From Bacteroidota bacterium (GTDB lineage Bacteria; Bacteroidota; Bacteroidia; AKYH767-A; 2013-40CM-41-45), in assembly GCA_016708785.1 (NCBI GenBank), contig JADJFC010000003.1:1-64000 (forward strand): 64,000 nucleotides of DNA, given 5' to 3'. The notes beneath the pieces are model-generated. The model was not told the DNA's origin. It was given only the letters and a program-made list of their open reading frames with translations, and searched no databases. Positions 50,201 to 61,300 of this stretch are shown here, piece after piece. The position numbers and the translations under genes are program-made. Positions within the stretch are counted from its first letter, which is position 1; each line of letters begins with the position of its first letter.

Positions 50201-53089
50201 TTCCGGCGTTGGGGTCTCATCAGGAATTTTTGATCCTTCTGTTGCAGGTGTTGGCTCGCATTTAATTACATATACATACACTGACGGAAATGGCTGCAGT
50301 GCATTAGCAACTCAATCTATTTCTGTAACAGGTTTCCCTTCTGCAACAATTAGTCCGGCCGGACCAATTTCGCTTTGCCTGTCTTCAAGCGCCACCTTAT
50401 CGACGATTAGCGGATATAATTACTTATGGTCAACAGGCGCAACTACGCAGTCGATAAATGTAAATTCTGCAGGGAATTATTCTGTTGTTGTTTCCGATAA
50501 CAGCGGATGCGTTGCGACGTCGTCTTCTGTTGTGATTTCAAATAGTGCCTTGCCATTTATTAGCACTGTTTTTTCTGAATCAATGGGTACCGTTCCAGGA
50601 ACAACACAAATTGCAACTCATGAATCCGGAAACGGATTTGATAATGATGGATTGACTATGTCAGGTACAGGTGATGTAAGGGTTACATCTGTGTCATCTG
50701 GTTATATTGGGGCCACAGGCGGGGCAAATATTTTTCTTACCAATACTGCTGGTAAAAATTTCATCATTTCCGGAATTAATACAATCGGATTAACGAACTT
50801 GGAACTTTCATTTGGAATTGTGAAATCAACAACTGCAAGCAATGGTTCGGATCTTTTGGTTCAATATAGTACAGATGGAATTAATTATACTTCTATACCT
50901 TATACGTTAGCTACAGGTGCCGGAACAGCAGTTTGGACTTTAAAAACGGTAACAGGAATTCCAAGTTCTGCTACTTTGTCATTGCAATTTATTCAAACCG
51001 GAATGACTACACAGTATAGAATTGATGATGTTATTCTTAAAGGTGAAAAAGCAATTCCGGAATTAACCGCTTCGGGAAACACTAATTTATGTCAAGGTAA
51101 TTCAGTTGTATTGAATGCCGACCCTGGAAGCTCTTACATTTGGGATGATGGCCAAACAACGCAATCAATCTCTGTTTCAAATTCATCAATTCATTCATGT
51201 TTGGTAACTTCTGTAAATGGTTGTTCGGCACTTTCCGAACTTGTGAACATCACTTCTAATCCGGAGTTGTTTACTTTAAGTGGCGGCGGAAATTATTGCA
51301 CGGGAGAAACGGCTCCATCTATTATTCTTTCCGGAAGCCAAGTAACGGTGAATTATCAATTGAAACATAATTTAAATAATGTTGGGCCTATAGTTTCCGG
51401 AACAGGATTCCCAATAGATTTCGGTACTCAATCAACTACGGGTACATATACTGTTATTGCATCTGATATTTCTACATCATGTACAGCTACAATGATGGGT
51501 AGTGTAATTGTCAATGAGAATTCTTTGCCCGGTGATTTTAGTATTACCGGAAATTCAAGTTTTTGTTCAGGAAGTTCAGGTACATTATTGGGACTTTCCG
51601 GATCTGAAGCAGGAGTGAGTTATCAATTAAAACTAAATGGAAGTAATAGTGGAGTTGAAATTGCCGGAACGGGGTCAGCTATTTCATTTGGCAATAAAGA
51701 TATAGTTGGTTTGTATACAGTAGTTGCAACAAATATCTCCACTTTGTGCACAGCTTCAATGACTGGATATCTTTCGTTGATTCAGAATACTTCGCCATCG
51801 TCATTTTCAATCGCAGGTGGTGGAGGTTATTGCCAGGGTGGTTCAGGGGTAAATATTACTCTTGCAAATTCTCAGAGCGGTGTAAATTATTCTCTATATA
51901 ATTCTTCCGGAAATACCGGAATTAATTTTAATGGTACCGGTGCAGCAATTTCTTTTGGGAATTCTACTATGCCTGATGACTACTATATTATCGGGACTGA
52001 CCTTTCGAATGGCTGCCAATCTGCGATGACGGATACGATTACTGTTAGTTTACTTCCTTTACCAATCATATATAGTGTCACGGGTGGCGGAAGTTTTTGT
52101 TCTGTTCCTGATCTGGGAGTTGCTGTCGGATTGAACAATTCAGAAATGGTGTAACCTATCAGCTGCTGCATGATTTGATTCCAATAGGTTCTCCGCAGAA
52201 TGGAACCGGATTTGCTTTTGATTTCGGTAACCAGATAATTGCCGGCAATTATACTGTGGTCGCTACTAAGCAATCTTCAGGATGTACGTTGACGATGAAT
52301 TCAAATGTAGATGTCATTAGAAATTTAGTGAGTACATGGTATATTGACGCAGATAATGACGGTTATGGAAATCCTGCCATTTTTATTTTGGATTGTGATC
52401 AGCCGTCAGGTTATATCAGCGATAATACCGATTGTAATGATGGAAATGAATTTGCTAATCCGGGCGAAATTGAAATTTGCGGAAATAGTATTGATGATAA
52501 TTGTGACGGTGATATTGATGAAGGTTGCAGTGTATCAATCAATTTAAAAGTATTCATTCAAGGGTACTATTTAGGTTCATTGTCGCAAAATTCTCCATTG
52601 AATTCTCAGAGTTTATCGGATACTGTAATTGTTAAATTGGCAATATCTGTTTCGCCATATACTGTTTTGTATTCCGATACAACATTTATAACTGTTTCAG
52701 GAGACATAGAAGCATTATTCCCACCTGCGATTTTGAATTCAGAGTTTTACATCATTGTTGAACACAGGAATTCTATCCAGACATGGAGTTCTAATTATAT
52801 TTTAATTGATCAAAATAATATAATTTATGATTTCACAAATTCAATTGGAAAAGCATTCGGAAATAATCTGGCTGACAATGGTGATGGAACCTTTTCACTT
52901 TTAAGCGGTGATGTCAATAAAGACGGTGTCATAAATGATATTGATTACTTGTTACTTGAAAATGGACTTTTAAATTTAACTGAAAACTATACTGTTTTGG
53001 ATCTTACCGGCGATAATTTGATAGAGTCTTCGGATTTTAGTTTGATAGAAAATAATATTCAGAATAACATCTCAATTCAAAAACCATAA
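47264..53089 (+). CDS. giant secreted multidomain protein: PKD, endonuclease/exonuclease/phosphatase, P-domain, Ig-like repeats, dockerin-like tail; frameshifted
   Basis: A GTG start gives a signal peptide (ending NSVVAVPTADF). Domains: PKD (~30-110); Ig-like (~115-200); an endonuclease/exonuclease/phosphatase domain (FMNYNLLNYPAQS, NPDILVAQEV, YSVHLKAS, CGDFNFYRSSES, catalytic-type DH in ADHLPL); a proprotein-convertase P-domain (ININHTAVGDLAIFLQSSSG ... NWRLWVYDRASGN); many Ig-like repeats; a MopE-like metal-binding motif (CNDGNEFANPGEIEICGNSI, then DDNCDGD); and a C-terminal module (LKVFIQGYYLGS ... GDVNKDGVINDIDY) ending IQKP. Frames break near 48030 and 48110, an in-frame TGA replaces a likely Gly at 49272, and another shift lies near 52150. 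Full length would be about 1,940 residues. Confidence 0.75.
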
Positions 53090-53105
53090 TTTGTTTGCAA
53101 AAAAA

Positions 53106-53140
53106 AACTTGCAGTGATGAACAATTTCATACTGCAAGTT
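53106..53140. terminator. bidirectional intrinsic terminator
   Basis: AACTTGCAGT (53106-53115) pairs perfectly with ACTGCAAGTT (53131-53140), and the stem can extend inward with ATGA/TCAT. A run of A before it gives a T tract for the minus-strand gene. It separates the giant gene from the serine hydrolase. Confidence 0.75.
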
Positions 53141-53160
53141 GAATGTATTGTGAATATTAT

Positions 53161-54180
53161 TTAGCTGTTTGAAAGAGTTTTGTAATCCTGATATGCGATC
53201 CTGGAAATTTCACCTACGATTTCCGATAAAAGAGGAAGCGAATTTCCTGTTGTCATCACACCGATCAAATAAGGTTCTTTGTTGTAAAATACAATTCCAA
53301 ATTCATGCAATTGTGCTTTATTGCCAATAATTCTTTCGCCGAATTTGTGAGCAATGACCACATTTTCATCCAACCCTTTTTTTAATCCATCTTTAAAAGT
53401 ACTTAAAGTTAATAACTTTAATGCATATTCAGAGTATTCCGGCCGTGTATAAGTTGAACTATAAAGAACACGATAGAATTTACAATAATCGTTTACAGAA
53501 ATAAAATACTCTGCTACCGGATTAGGAATTGGAATATTCAGATCCTTGAAAATGTTGTCGTAAATAGTTGTATTCATATTCTGACTCAGTAAAAGTGTAG
53601 CGTCATTATCAGAATGAGCGATCATTGCTGTCAAAAGATCTTTGACCGTATAATTTACTCCCTCTTTAAGTTGAAAGTCTTTTATGTTTTGATTATTGCC
53701 CTGAGAAAAATGTTTAGCAAAAAATACTTTTGAATTTAGTACTCCGGGATTCAATTCAGCCATTTTCATATAAGTGATCAAATATGCAATTTTGATCATG
53801 CTGGCAGGATTGTATGTTGCATTTGGATTGATAGCAAACCATGAACCATTATCAAGTCTTCTGAAATAGACAGAAATATCATCAGCTTTCTGATTGGCCT
53901 TTGCCTGATTCACATATTCAGTGATTTTGTTTTGAATACTTTTTAATGCATTACTTTGTGTACTGATGTCAGTAAGTATCAATGGATGCGTTAACTCATA
54001 ATCCTTTAAACGGATCTGGTCCATAGCACTCGGACAAGAGTTTGCCATTTGAGGACTAGTGACCTCGGATTTTCCATTCGATAAAATATATTTTCCGCCG
54101 GCAAAGGCACCACATACTAGTATCAATACCAGATATAATGGCAGATTTAATTTGAATACTTTCATAATTTCGGACAACAC
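53161..54180 (-). CDS. class A beta-lactamase-like serine hydrolase, membrane-anchored
   Basis: An N-terminal signal anchor (residues 12-30) is followed by a penicillin-recognising fold. The active-site SxxK is SMIK (Ser127, Lys130), the second motif SDN is at 190-192 (AHSDNDAT), and the third, normally KTG, reads HKFG (278-281). The Glu166 region of true class A enzymes is not obvious. The missing KTG Thr/Gly pattern and the anchor make a cell-wall or peptide hydrolase role more likely than antibiotic resistance. Intact, 339 residues, monocistronic, with an ordinary terminator behind it. Confidence 0.8.
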   Translation of the reverse strand: MLSEIMKVFKLNLPLYLVLILVCGAFAGGKYILSNGKSEVTSPQMANSCPSAMDQIRLKDYELTHPLILTDISTQSNALKSIQNKITEYVNQAKANQKADDISVYFRRLDNGSWFAINPNATYNPASMIKIAYLITYMKMAELNPGVLNSKVFFAKHFSQGNNQNIKDFQLKEGVNYTVKDLLTAMIAHSDNDATLLLSQNMNTTIYDNIFKDLNIPIPNPVAEYFISVNDYCKFYRVLYSSTYTRPEYSEYALKLLTLSTFKDGLKKGLDENVVIAHKFGERIIGNKAQLHEFGIVFYNKEPYLIGVMTTGNSLPLLSEIVGEISRIAYQDYKTLSNS

Positions 54181-54815
54181 TATGCTTAGGGCTAGGGTTT
54201 TGTAAAAAGGATTACAGTTAATTTTTTGTAGACGGCAAATCTAGACCTAATAATTAGAAGTTCGATGAATATTAGGCGAATAGGGCGTTTTACGCTGCAA
54301 ATTATAATATTTTGGTGATGAAAAGTTAACTGATGTAAATCAGTATAAATGCCACAAATAGTTGAAAAACAACAATATACAGGCTTGTATGAGACGGTTT
54401 GTCAATATCAACTTATATCATTTGAAATGGTTGTACTTCGACTAAACAACCATGATTGAATTTAAAATGCGTATGAAATTCCAAAATTAATTTTCGAATG
54501 TTCAATTGTAAGCATTTTGAATTTGTAACCAATAGTCATATTTATCAATCAATTTCAAGAACATTCTATGTTCAAAATGATTTTAATTGAAGACATAGAA
54601 TTTTAAACCTCTTAATCTGTTTGAGAGAAATATGGCAAAGCTTAATGATAACATAGTTTATCTACATTCTATCGCTGAAAACTTTTTATCATTCATCACA
54701 TTCGCTCCTAATTTCATGACGTTCTTTGCATTATCAAATTGAATTTTAACCATGCTGTTTCGGAAGTTGATATCCTCTTTACTCCTTCTTTCGCGACACG
54801 CTAAAACATAACACT
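54181..54815. other. long intergenic region
   Basis: 635 bases between divergent genes without a supported gene. It is AT-rich, with no repeat or RNA structure I can identify. Two promoters must lie here. Confidence 0.5.
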
Positions 54816-55677
54816 ATGAAAAAACTAATTTTTGCAATCGCAACAATGTTAGTTATCGCCGGATGCGATAACAGACAAGCTGAAATTGATTCGGCGAAAC
54901 GAACGAGCGATTCTCTTTCTTCTGTGATCAGCGAAAGAGACAACTCTATTAATGAATTTCTTGCTGATTTCAGTGAGATCGAAACCAACTTGGATTCTGT
55001 CGCTCACAAGCAGAATGCCATTAATGTAAATGTTGAAAAGCAAGGTGAATTAAAATCTACTTCACGTGAGCGTATCAATCAGAATATCGCGGCCATTAAT
55101 GAACTGATGGATCAGAACCGCAAAAAAATTGCTGAACTGAATCGTAAAGTGAAAGCTTCAGGCGGAAAAATTAAAGAGTTCGAAAAAATGATCCAGTCAC
55201 TTAATGACCAACTTGCAACGAAAGATCGCGAACTTGTGGAATTGAATGAGAAACTTGCGAATTTAAATACTCAGGTTGCTCAACTTCAAACTAATGTTAG
55301 AAACATTAAATGCTGAATCTACTGCAAAGACAAAAGTAATCGACGATCAAACTGCTGTTATGCATACTGCATACTATGTGGTTGGAAAGCAAAAAGAGCT
55401 GCAAGACCTTAAAGTGATTAACCGTACCGGTGGATTTATTGGAATCGGAAAATCTCCGGCGCTTGCTCCGAATGTTGATAACAGTAAATTCAACAAGATC
55501 GATTACGTAGTAACGAATAACATTCCAATCGACAGCAAAACTGCTAAGATCGTTACTTCTCACCCGGCTGATTCTTACACGTTGAATACAGAAAACAAAA
55601 AAGTAGTTAGTTTGTCAATCACGAATCCTGAAAAATTCTGGAGTGCTTCTAAATACTTAGTAGTAGTAAAAAATTAA
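54816..55677 (+). CDS. coiled-coil lipoprotein, ~285 aa, one frameshift
   Basis: MKKLIFAIATMLVIAGCDN is a lipoprotein signal with lipobox Cys17. A long coiled coil follows (residues about 20-175, repeated hydrophobic heptads, for example EKMIQSLNDQLATKDRELVE), then a globular C-terminal domain (HTAYYVVGKQKELQDL, GGFIGIGKSPALAP, TSHPADSYTLN). One extra base near 55300 splits the frame; both parts are otherwise open and overlap. The C-terminal domain resembles the Cbp1-like lipoproteins common in Bacteroidota, a guess. A strong terminator follows. Confidence 0.75.
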
Positions 55678-55695
55678 TTAAAATATATTGGGGGG

Positions 55696-55722
55696 AAGGA
55701 GGTAGTCGGTGACTACCTCCTT
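55696..55722 (+). terminator. strong rho-independent terminator
   Basis: A perfect 12-bp stem AAGGAGGTAGTC / GACTACCTCCTT with a three-base loop, followed by T residues to 55727. It lies 19 bases after the lipoprotein stop. Confidence 0.92.
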
Positions 55723-55773
55723 TTTTTATGCAATTTCGGATTTTGGATTAGACGGTGTTGAGTTTTGAGTTTT

Positions 55774-55827
55774 GAAAAAAAAGAAAAAGAAAAAGAAAAA
55801 GAAAAAGAAAAAAGAAAAAGAAAAAAT
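55774..55827. repeat. simple repeat (AAAAAG)n
   Basis: About nine imperfect copies of a six-base purine unit. Located between convergent genes, downstream of a terminator. It is prone to slippage and possibly inaccurately assembled. No coding role. Confidence 0.9.
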
Positions 55828-55930
55828 GAAGCGGGCGGGTAAATTCACTTGCTAAATTCCGTGGACCTTTGTGAACTTGTGTTCTTTGTGTTAAATTTTT
55901 TTTAGATTAACTTTTAACTTTAATCCGAAG

Positions 55931-56938
55931 TTATTCAACAACCACCCCAATCACCAACACATCATCCACCTGCTCAAACTTTCCCTTCCAGTTGTTGAAG
56001 TAATTTAGCAGCGCGTCGTGTTGACTTTTCATCGGAGTTTGATGCATATTTTCGATCAACTCGCGGAACTTTTTCGTCATGATCTTCTTTCCTTCCATGC
56101 CACCAAACTGGTCTGCATAGCCGTCGGAATACAAGTAGATGTGATCACCTTTTTCTAAAGCGATCTGTTGTGATTTGAAAGTTCTGTTCTCATCATCGTT
56201 GAATCCTCCAATTGGTAGTTTATCCGGCTTGATCAATTCTGTAGTAAAATTTCTTACGATATGTAATGGCCTGTTTGCTCCGGCAAATTTCAAAGTCATT
56301 TCCATTTTGTCGATCACACACATTGCAATATCCATTCCGCCATGCGATGAAGTTTGTTTTTGTCGTAGGGCTTCTACAATTCCTTCATTCAAATCGTTAA
56401 GGATTTTTGCGGGATCGGTAAATTTATTTTGCAGAATGATCTGCTTTAACAATGCTGTTCCAACCATACTCATAAATGCACCGGCTACACCATGACCGGT
56501 GCAATCGGCGACAGCCAGATAAATGCGATCGTTCAGTTCTTCCAGAAAATAAAAATCGCCGCTGACAATATCTTTGGGCATGTACAATACAAATCCATCT
56601 TTGAAGATCCTGTCAATTGAATCGGCATGTGGCATGATTGCAGACTGAATATTTTTTGCATAATGCAAACTATCCAGAATTTCCTGATTCTGTTGGGAGA
56701 TTGATAAATTCTTTCTTTCCAGATCCCATTTTTGCATCATCACATTATAAGAACGGTCGCTTAATTTGTCGGAGATTTTTTTATTTTCTTCAGCAAATTT
56801 CTTTGTCAGCTGTTTATATAAAATGTATCCGCCAACAATCAAACAAACATTCAGGAATAAAAAAAACCAGCTTATTGCATCACTGAAGAAATTAGCATTC
56901 TTCATCTGATCTAAAAGTATTGGTCTTAAAAACAACAT
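55931..56938 (-). CDS. SpoIIE-type PP2C phosphatase with membrane anchor (SiaA-like)
   Basis: One transmembrane helix (residues ~20-42, WFFLFLNVCLIVGGYILY) and a coiled linker are followed by a SpoIIE phosphatase domain (~95-335). Metal-binding and core motifs are visible: PKDIVSGDFYFLEEL, LAVADCTGHGVAGAFMSMVG, YLYSDGYADQFGG and the end VDDVLVIGVVVE. Such enzymes dephosphorylate SiaC/anti-sigma-antagonist-like proteins. The divergent genes at 57421 and 57976 encode SiaB- and SiaC-like proteins, so this is probably the phosphatase of that switch. It lacks a HAMP or sensor domain. Intact, 335 residues. Confidence 0.88.
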   Translation of the reverse strand: MLFLRPILLDQMKNANFFSDAISWFFLFLNVCLIVGGYILYKQLTKKFAEENKKISDKLSDRSYNVMMQKWDLERKNLSISQQNQEILDSLHYAKNIQSAIMPHADSIDRIFKDGFVLYMPKDIVSGDFYFLEELNDRIYLAVADCTGHGVAGAFMSMVGTALLKQIILQNKFTDPAKILNDLNEGIVEALRQKQTSSHGGMDIAMCVIDKMEMTLKFAGANRPLHIVRNFTTELIKPDKLPIGGFNDDENRTFKSQQIALEKGDHIYLYSDGYADQFGGMEGKKIMTKKFRELIENMHQTPMKSQHDALLNYFNNWKGKFEQVDDVLVIGVVVE

Positions 56939-57420
56939 AAATTTGGTTGGGAAGAGGATGTCCTACAAAAGTAGCATTTTAGACTCTTTAAACAAGAGCC
57001 ACTTTGCTGCATTAAAAAGTCTGATTTTTTGACTATACATATAAATCCCCGGGGAGCGCGCCAAAAAATTGAAGTGTCCCAATATACGATTTGCAATAAA
57101 CAGAAATTATTTAATGAAGTGAAAAGGCTGACGCCATGCGGACAGGCCCCAAGTTTTCCCCTTCCGCATGACTATGCGCCGCGGCGCACAGCATTATTAA
57201 ATAGTCAAATGACTAAATTTAAATCGTAATTCGTAACCGCATAAATGACGGTTCTTTTAAGCAACAAAACATGACGCTATTATTGTTTTCCCGTAAGCAT
57301 TTTGCTGGTAATTAGGTGAAATTTTTCACTATTTCAAGGAGAAGTGGCCAATTTTAGCTTATACAATAAGGAAATATTTGTAATATTGGGATTCCTACAA
57401 AAACCCGGTCCGGATCGTTT
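56939..57420. other. intergenic region with GC-rich palindromes
   Basis: This 480-base region between divergent sia-like genes contains an unusually GC-rich block flanked by TTTGACTAT (57028-57036) and ATAGTCAAA (57201-57209). Inside are CCCCGGGG (57047-57054), CATGCGG/CCGCATG (57135-57141 and 57164-57170) and a perfect 14-base palindrome TGCGCCGCGGCGCA (57175-57188). It may be a small mobile repeat or structured RNA. The translated frame 57029-57229 has no family resemblance. Confidence 0.55.
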
Positions 57421-57961
57421 ATGCTATCGAATTTTGTTAATGTACACCTGAGTAAAATGAGCGCACAAAATGTGCTTTATTCATATCAAGGTGTGATCGA
57501 TGAAAGCATTACTGAAAAAATATCGGCATTGATGGATAAACATTTTGAAGAGAATAGTATTCCATCAGAACGAAGAAAAAAATTCTTTCTAATAATGGTA
57601 GAATGTGCAGAATGTTTTTCATCATCAGCTAAAACCTGAACACGAAGGACAACCTTTTGAATCAGGTATCATCGTTTCGAATGATGAAAATTCGAATTAC
57701 AGAATCGTTTCCGGAAATTACATTGTCAACACTTCGACCAAAGCATTGGGTGAAAAGATCGACAAGATGAATGCAATGTCTGCTGAACAGCTTCGTGCAT
57801 TTTATCAGGAATCGTTATCGGTTGCCGAACTTTCTGAGAAAGGCGGAGCGGGATTAGGAATACTTGACATGGCAAGGAAATCGAAGATGCCATTAGAGTA
57901 TGAGTTTGTGCCCATCGATGAACATTACTCGTTTTTTATTTTAGCAATAGCAATACCATAA
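57421..57961 (+). CDS. SiaB-family protein kinase-like protein (DUF6272), one frameshift
   Basis: Joined frames give about 180 residues: YSYQGVIDESITEKISALMD, then SERRKKFFLIMVEC, QNVFHHQL (N-box-like Asn/His region of GHKL folds), and GGAGLGILDMARKS (G-box like) near the C-terminus, ending SFFILAIAIP. This is the SiaB layout, a GHKL-type kinase that phosphorylates SiaC. A frame change near 57604 (GTAGAATGTGCAG) splits the gene. The start may be the ATG at 57457 (MSAQNVLYSY). It is followed 14 bases later by the SiaC-like gene. Confidence 0.75.
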
Positions 57962-57975
57962 ATACCAATATCGCA

Positions 57976-58353
57976 ATGAACAATTTGATCATAGAAGAAA
58001 GCATTAAGACGCCATCAGTTGCATTCGCAGCGGAATCAGGAATTTTAGAATTGAAAGGAAAGTCAATTCCGGAAAACTCCCTGGAATTTTATCGCCCCGT
58101 TTTTGAATGGATCGATAACTACGGACAATCGCCCAACTCTTCGACTGAACTAAAAGTGCGTTTGGAATATTTCAATACGAGTTCATCGAAATGTTTACTT
58201 GATGTTTTTCGTCGTCTTGAAACATTAAGCCTTAGCGGAAAAAGTACCGTAAAAGTCAGCTGGTACTACGACGGTGATGACGAAGATATGATGGAAGCAG
58301 GGGAGGATTATAGTGCGTTGGTGAAGATTCCGTTTGAGTTGTTGAAGGCGTAG
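57976..58353 (+). CDS. SiaC-family regulatory phosphoprotein (DUF1987)
   Basis: 125 residues with the family pattern: LELKGKSIPENSLEFYRPVF, EWIDNY, ELKVRLEYFNTSSSKCLLD (the TSSSK segment carries the phosphorylated Thr/Ser of the family), and VKVSWYYDGDDEDMMEAGED. SiaC is phosphorylated by SiaB and dephosphorylated by SiaA; in Pseudomonas the unphosphorylated form activates a diguanylate cyclase (SiaD). No diguanylate cyclase is present here, and this phylum seldom uses c-di-GMP, so the output is unknown. In operon with the SiaB-like gene. Confidence 0.85.
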   Translation: MNNLIIEESIKTPSVAFAAESGILELKGKSIPENSLEFYRPVFEWIDNYGQSPNSSTELKVRLEYFNTSSSKCLLDVFRRLETLSLSGKSTVKVSWYYDGDDEDMMEAGEDYSALVKIPFELLKA

Positions 58354-58359
58354 GTTTTC

Positions 58360-61300
58360 TTACTTCCCCTTCGAAAACACCCCCACAACCTTCCTAAACA
58401 CATCAAACTGCAAAGTGATGTAAAGCAACAATGACATTAACCAGATCACAATAATGTTACTGTTTAATGTTTTTACTTTTGTGCCATTCAAATTCTTTAC
58501 GTATGAAAACATGGGTGCTTTGGAGAATGAACTATTCTGATTGAACACAGGCTCGAAACGTTGAATGATCTTTTCATTCGTTAATACCATTCGCTCGGCT
58601 TGATTACTATTCCTCACCATTTCTTCCAGACTTTCATTCTCATATCTATTCTTCATTGCAAGAAATTCTTCTTCGCTGCCTTGGCCTGATGTCATCTTTG
58701 CGATCTTCGTTTCTTTGGCTTCGTTGGCAGTGTTGAATTTTTCGATGTAAAATTCTCGGAGTTCGTCAAGAGTAGTTCTTAATTGTGTAATTGTATTTGC
58801 ATTCACAGTTTCATAAGTCAGTTGACGTAGTAACTCTGCTTTTTTGATGGAACAATAGATGCTTCATTCGAGAGTTCATGACTAATTACTGCTAACGGAA
58901 TGTTGACGGAGTCTTTCGAACTTTTATTCAACATCATTCTTTCCAAACGATCTGTTTTCTCTCTTAATGCAGCGATCCACCAGTCTTTTTTATACGTCGC
59001 CTGACTCATCACTGATTCTTCAGTGTAGAATTGTTTCTCAAAAGGATTATTTGCAAACTGCTCAACTGCCATTGCTTCATAAGCCCAACGTGATGTCATT
59101 ACATTTCCAATCAATGGCACACCTTCGTTGCAATTGATCAACGGGTGTAATTTGTCATAACGAACAATTACACCGCTTAGCAAGATCTGTGGAATTAATA
59201 AGAAGGGAATTAAAATATAAACCGTCACTGCAGAATCCAACCCGGCAGAAATATTTAATCCAAGTAAATTTGCAAAACAACTTGTCGTAAACAGAATCAT
59301 CCAATAGGTCATATTCATATCGTGAATGCCCATGATTGCATTTCCAATCACCACAAAACACAATGTCTGAATCGCTGAAATGATGAACAACAAGGCAACC
59401 TTACTCATGAAATAGCTGGTCTTGCTCAAATGCAGAAACTTTTCACGCTGTCTAATCTTTCTGTCACGAATGATCTCTTCCGCACTTACTGAAAGTCCCA
59501 TGAACAAAGAAACAATAACGCTGATAAATAAAAATGCCGGTAAATTCGGATTTGAAATCAGTTCGTAATCTGAAGCGGATGAATACCGCAAAATAAATCC
59601 GAGTACCAAGGCAAGTATTGGTGCCTCCAGTAAATTGATCATCATGTACTGACGATTACTCAATTTAGAAAGCAGATCTCGCGTAAAGAATATTTTCCAT
59701 TGCGCAAAAGGCCCGGCTTTTTTATTTCGCTTTACTGTTAGCTCAAGTGACTTATCTTCGTGAACTGGCGGTTCAACTGTCTTGAATAATTCATTCCACT
59801 CTTTAGGAGTAATTTTTCTGTTCGTAGTCGATTTTCCGAATTCGTCTACTTCATGCAATTCAAGAATGTTGAAAAGTTGCTCAGGATTTATATTTCCACA
59901 GACAGAACATTCGCTTTGTTCTGCATCTGTCAAATGAACTTGTCGCTTGAAATAAATTAATGCATCAGCAGGATTTCCAAAGTAAACCGGAAAACCGCCT
60001 GTATCCAACATGTACAACTGATCAAACAATTTGAAAATGTCTGACGATGGTTGATGGATGACCACAAAGATCAACTTGCCACTTAATGCAAGTTGTTTCA
60101 GCAAGTCCATTACATTCTCTGCATCTCTCGATGACAAACCGGATGTTGGTTCATCAACAAATAGAATCGACGGTTCTCTGACCAATTCCAATCCAATGTT
60201 CAACCGTTTTCTTTGTCCACCGCTGATCGTCTTGTTCAATACACTTCCGACTTTCAGATCCTTGATTTCCATTAGACCTAATTAATCAAGAACATCGAGT
60301 ACTTTTGTATTGATGACATCATCCGTTAATTCACCAAAACACAATTTTGTATTGTAGAATAAATTCTGATAAACACTTAGCTCTTCAATAAGCAGATCGT
60401 CCTGCGGAATATTACCAATCAGTCCTTCTGCAATATTTCCTTCGTAAATATTTTTCCCGTTGATAAGAACTTCACCCTTTGAAGGTTGCATACTTCCATT
60501 CAGAACATTCAGCAATGTAGATTTCCCCGCACCGCTACCACCCATAATGCCGGTTAAATTCCCGGAATTAATTGTGAAGTTGATGTTATGTAATCCTTGT
60601 TTGCCATTGCTGAAAATGAAATCAATATTCCTTACTGTAAATTGGAATGTATCTGCTTCATTCGCTGATAGGAATGGCCGTATGATGTCACGATAATAAA
60701 TCGGTTTCAATCTCGAACAGCGTAATACTGCCCCTTGAGTAATTACTGCTGCACGACTGCTGTCAATCGGTTGTCCATTGGCAATAAACGAATCTGTTCC
60801 ACGATAAGATAAAAAGAAAATACCTGCATCTTTTAAGTACAGGAATACCATCATACCATCTAAGTCGTCATGGAGTAATTGATGTGCATTTCGCAAATCA
60901 ATATTTTCTCTTGCACTTATGATCAAAACATTCGCCGAATCAAAATCTTTTACGGTTGATTTTGGTGCAGCAAGAAGTTGGCAAAGTGAATATTCTTCAG
61001 GGCCGATATTAAAAACATTGGCAACCGTTTCCAGAAATTCTTTTTCAGGCTCTGTTATTTCCAGTTCCGACGATTGCATAAATTCTGCGAGTCGAAGGAA
61101 GACGATGTATTTTTGTCGGGTGTTTAGTTCTTTGTTGATCTCCGTACAAATTCGAAGTGCGCGCACAGAACTGAAAGCAATTTTTTTTCGTGCACGTGTA
61201 ATGTCATCACCGCTTCCGGAATACTTTTCCATGTATTCATCAAAAAGGCGGAGGTATTCGTCGACACGTTGCAAACTTACTTGTTGTCGCAAAAAACTTT

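Noticed and set aside
53161..54180. Antibiotic-resistance beta-lactamase
   Set aside because: The third motif is HKFG instead of KTG, no clear Glu166 equivalent is seen and there is a membrane anchor; a general serine hydrolase call is safer.
55774..55827. A-rich hexamer run as a CRISPR-like or regulatory array
   Set aside because: Simple-sequence repeat with no spacers; no cas genes and no CRISPR array are present in the window.
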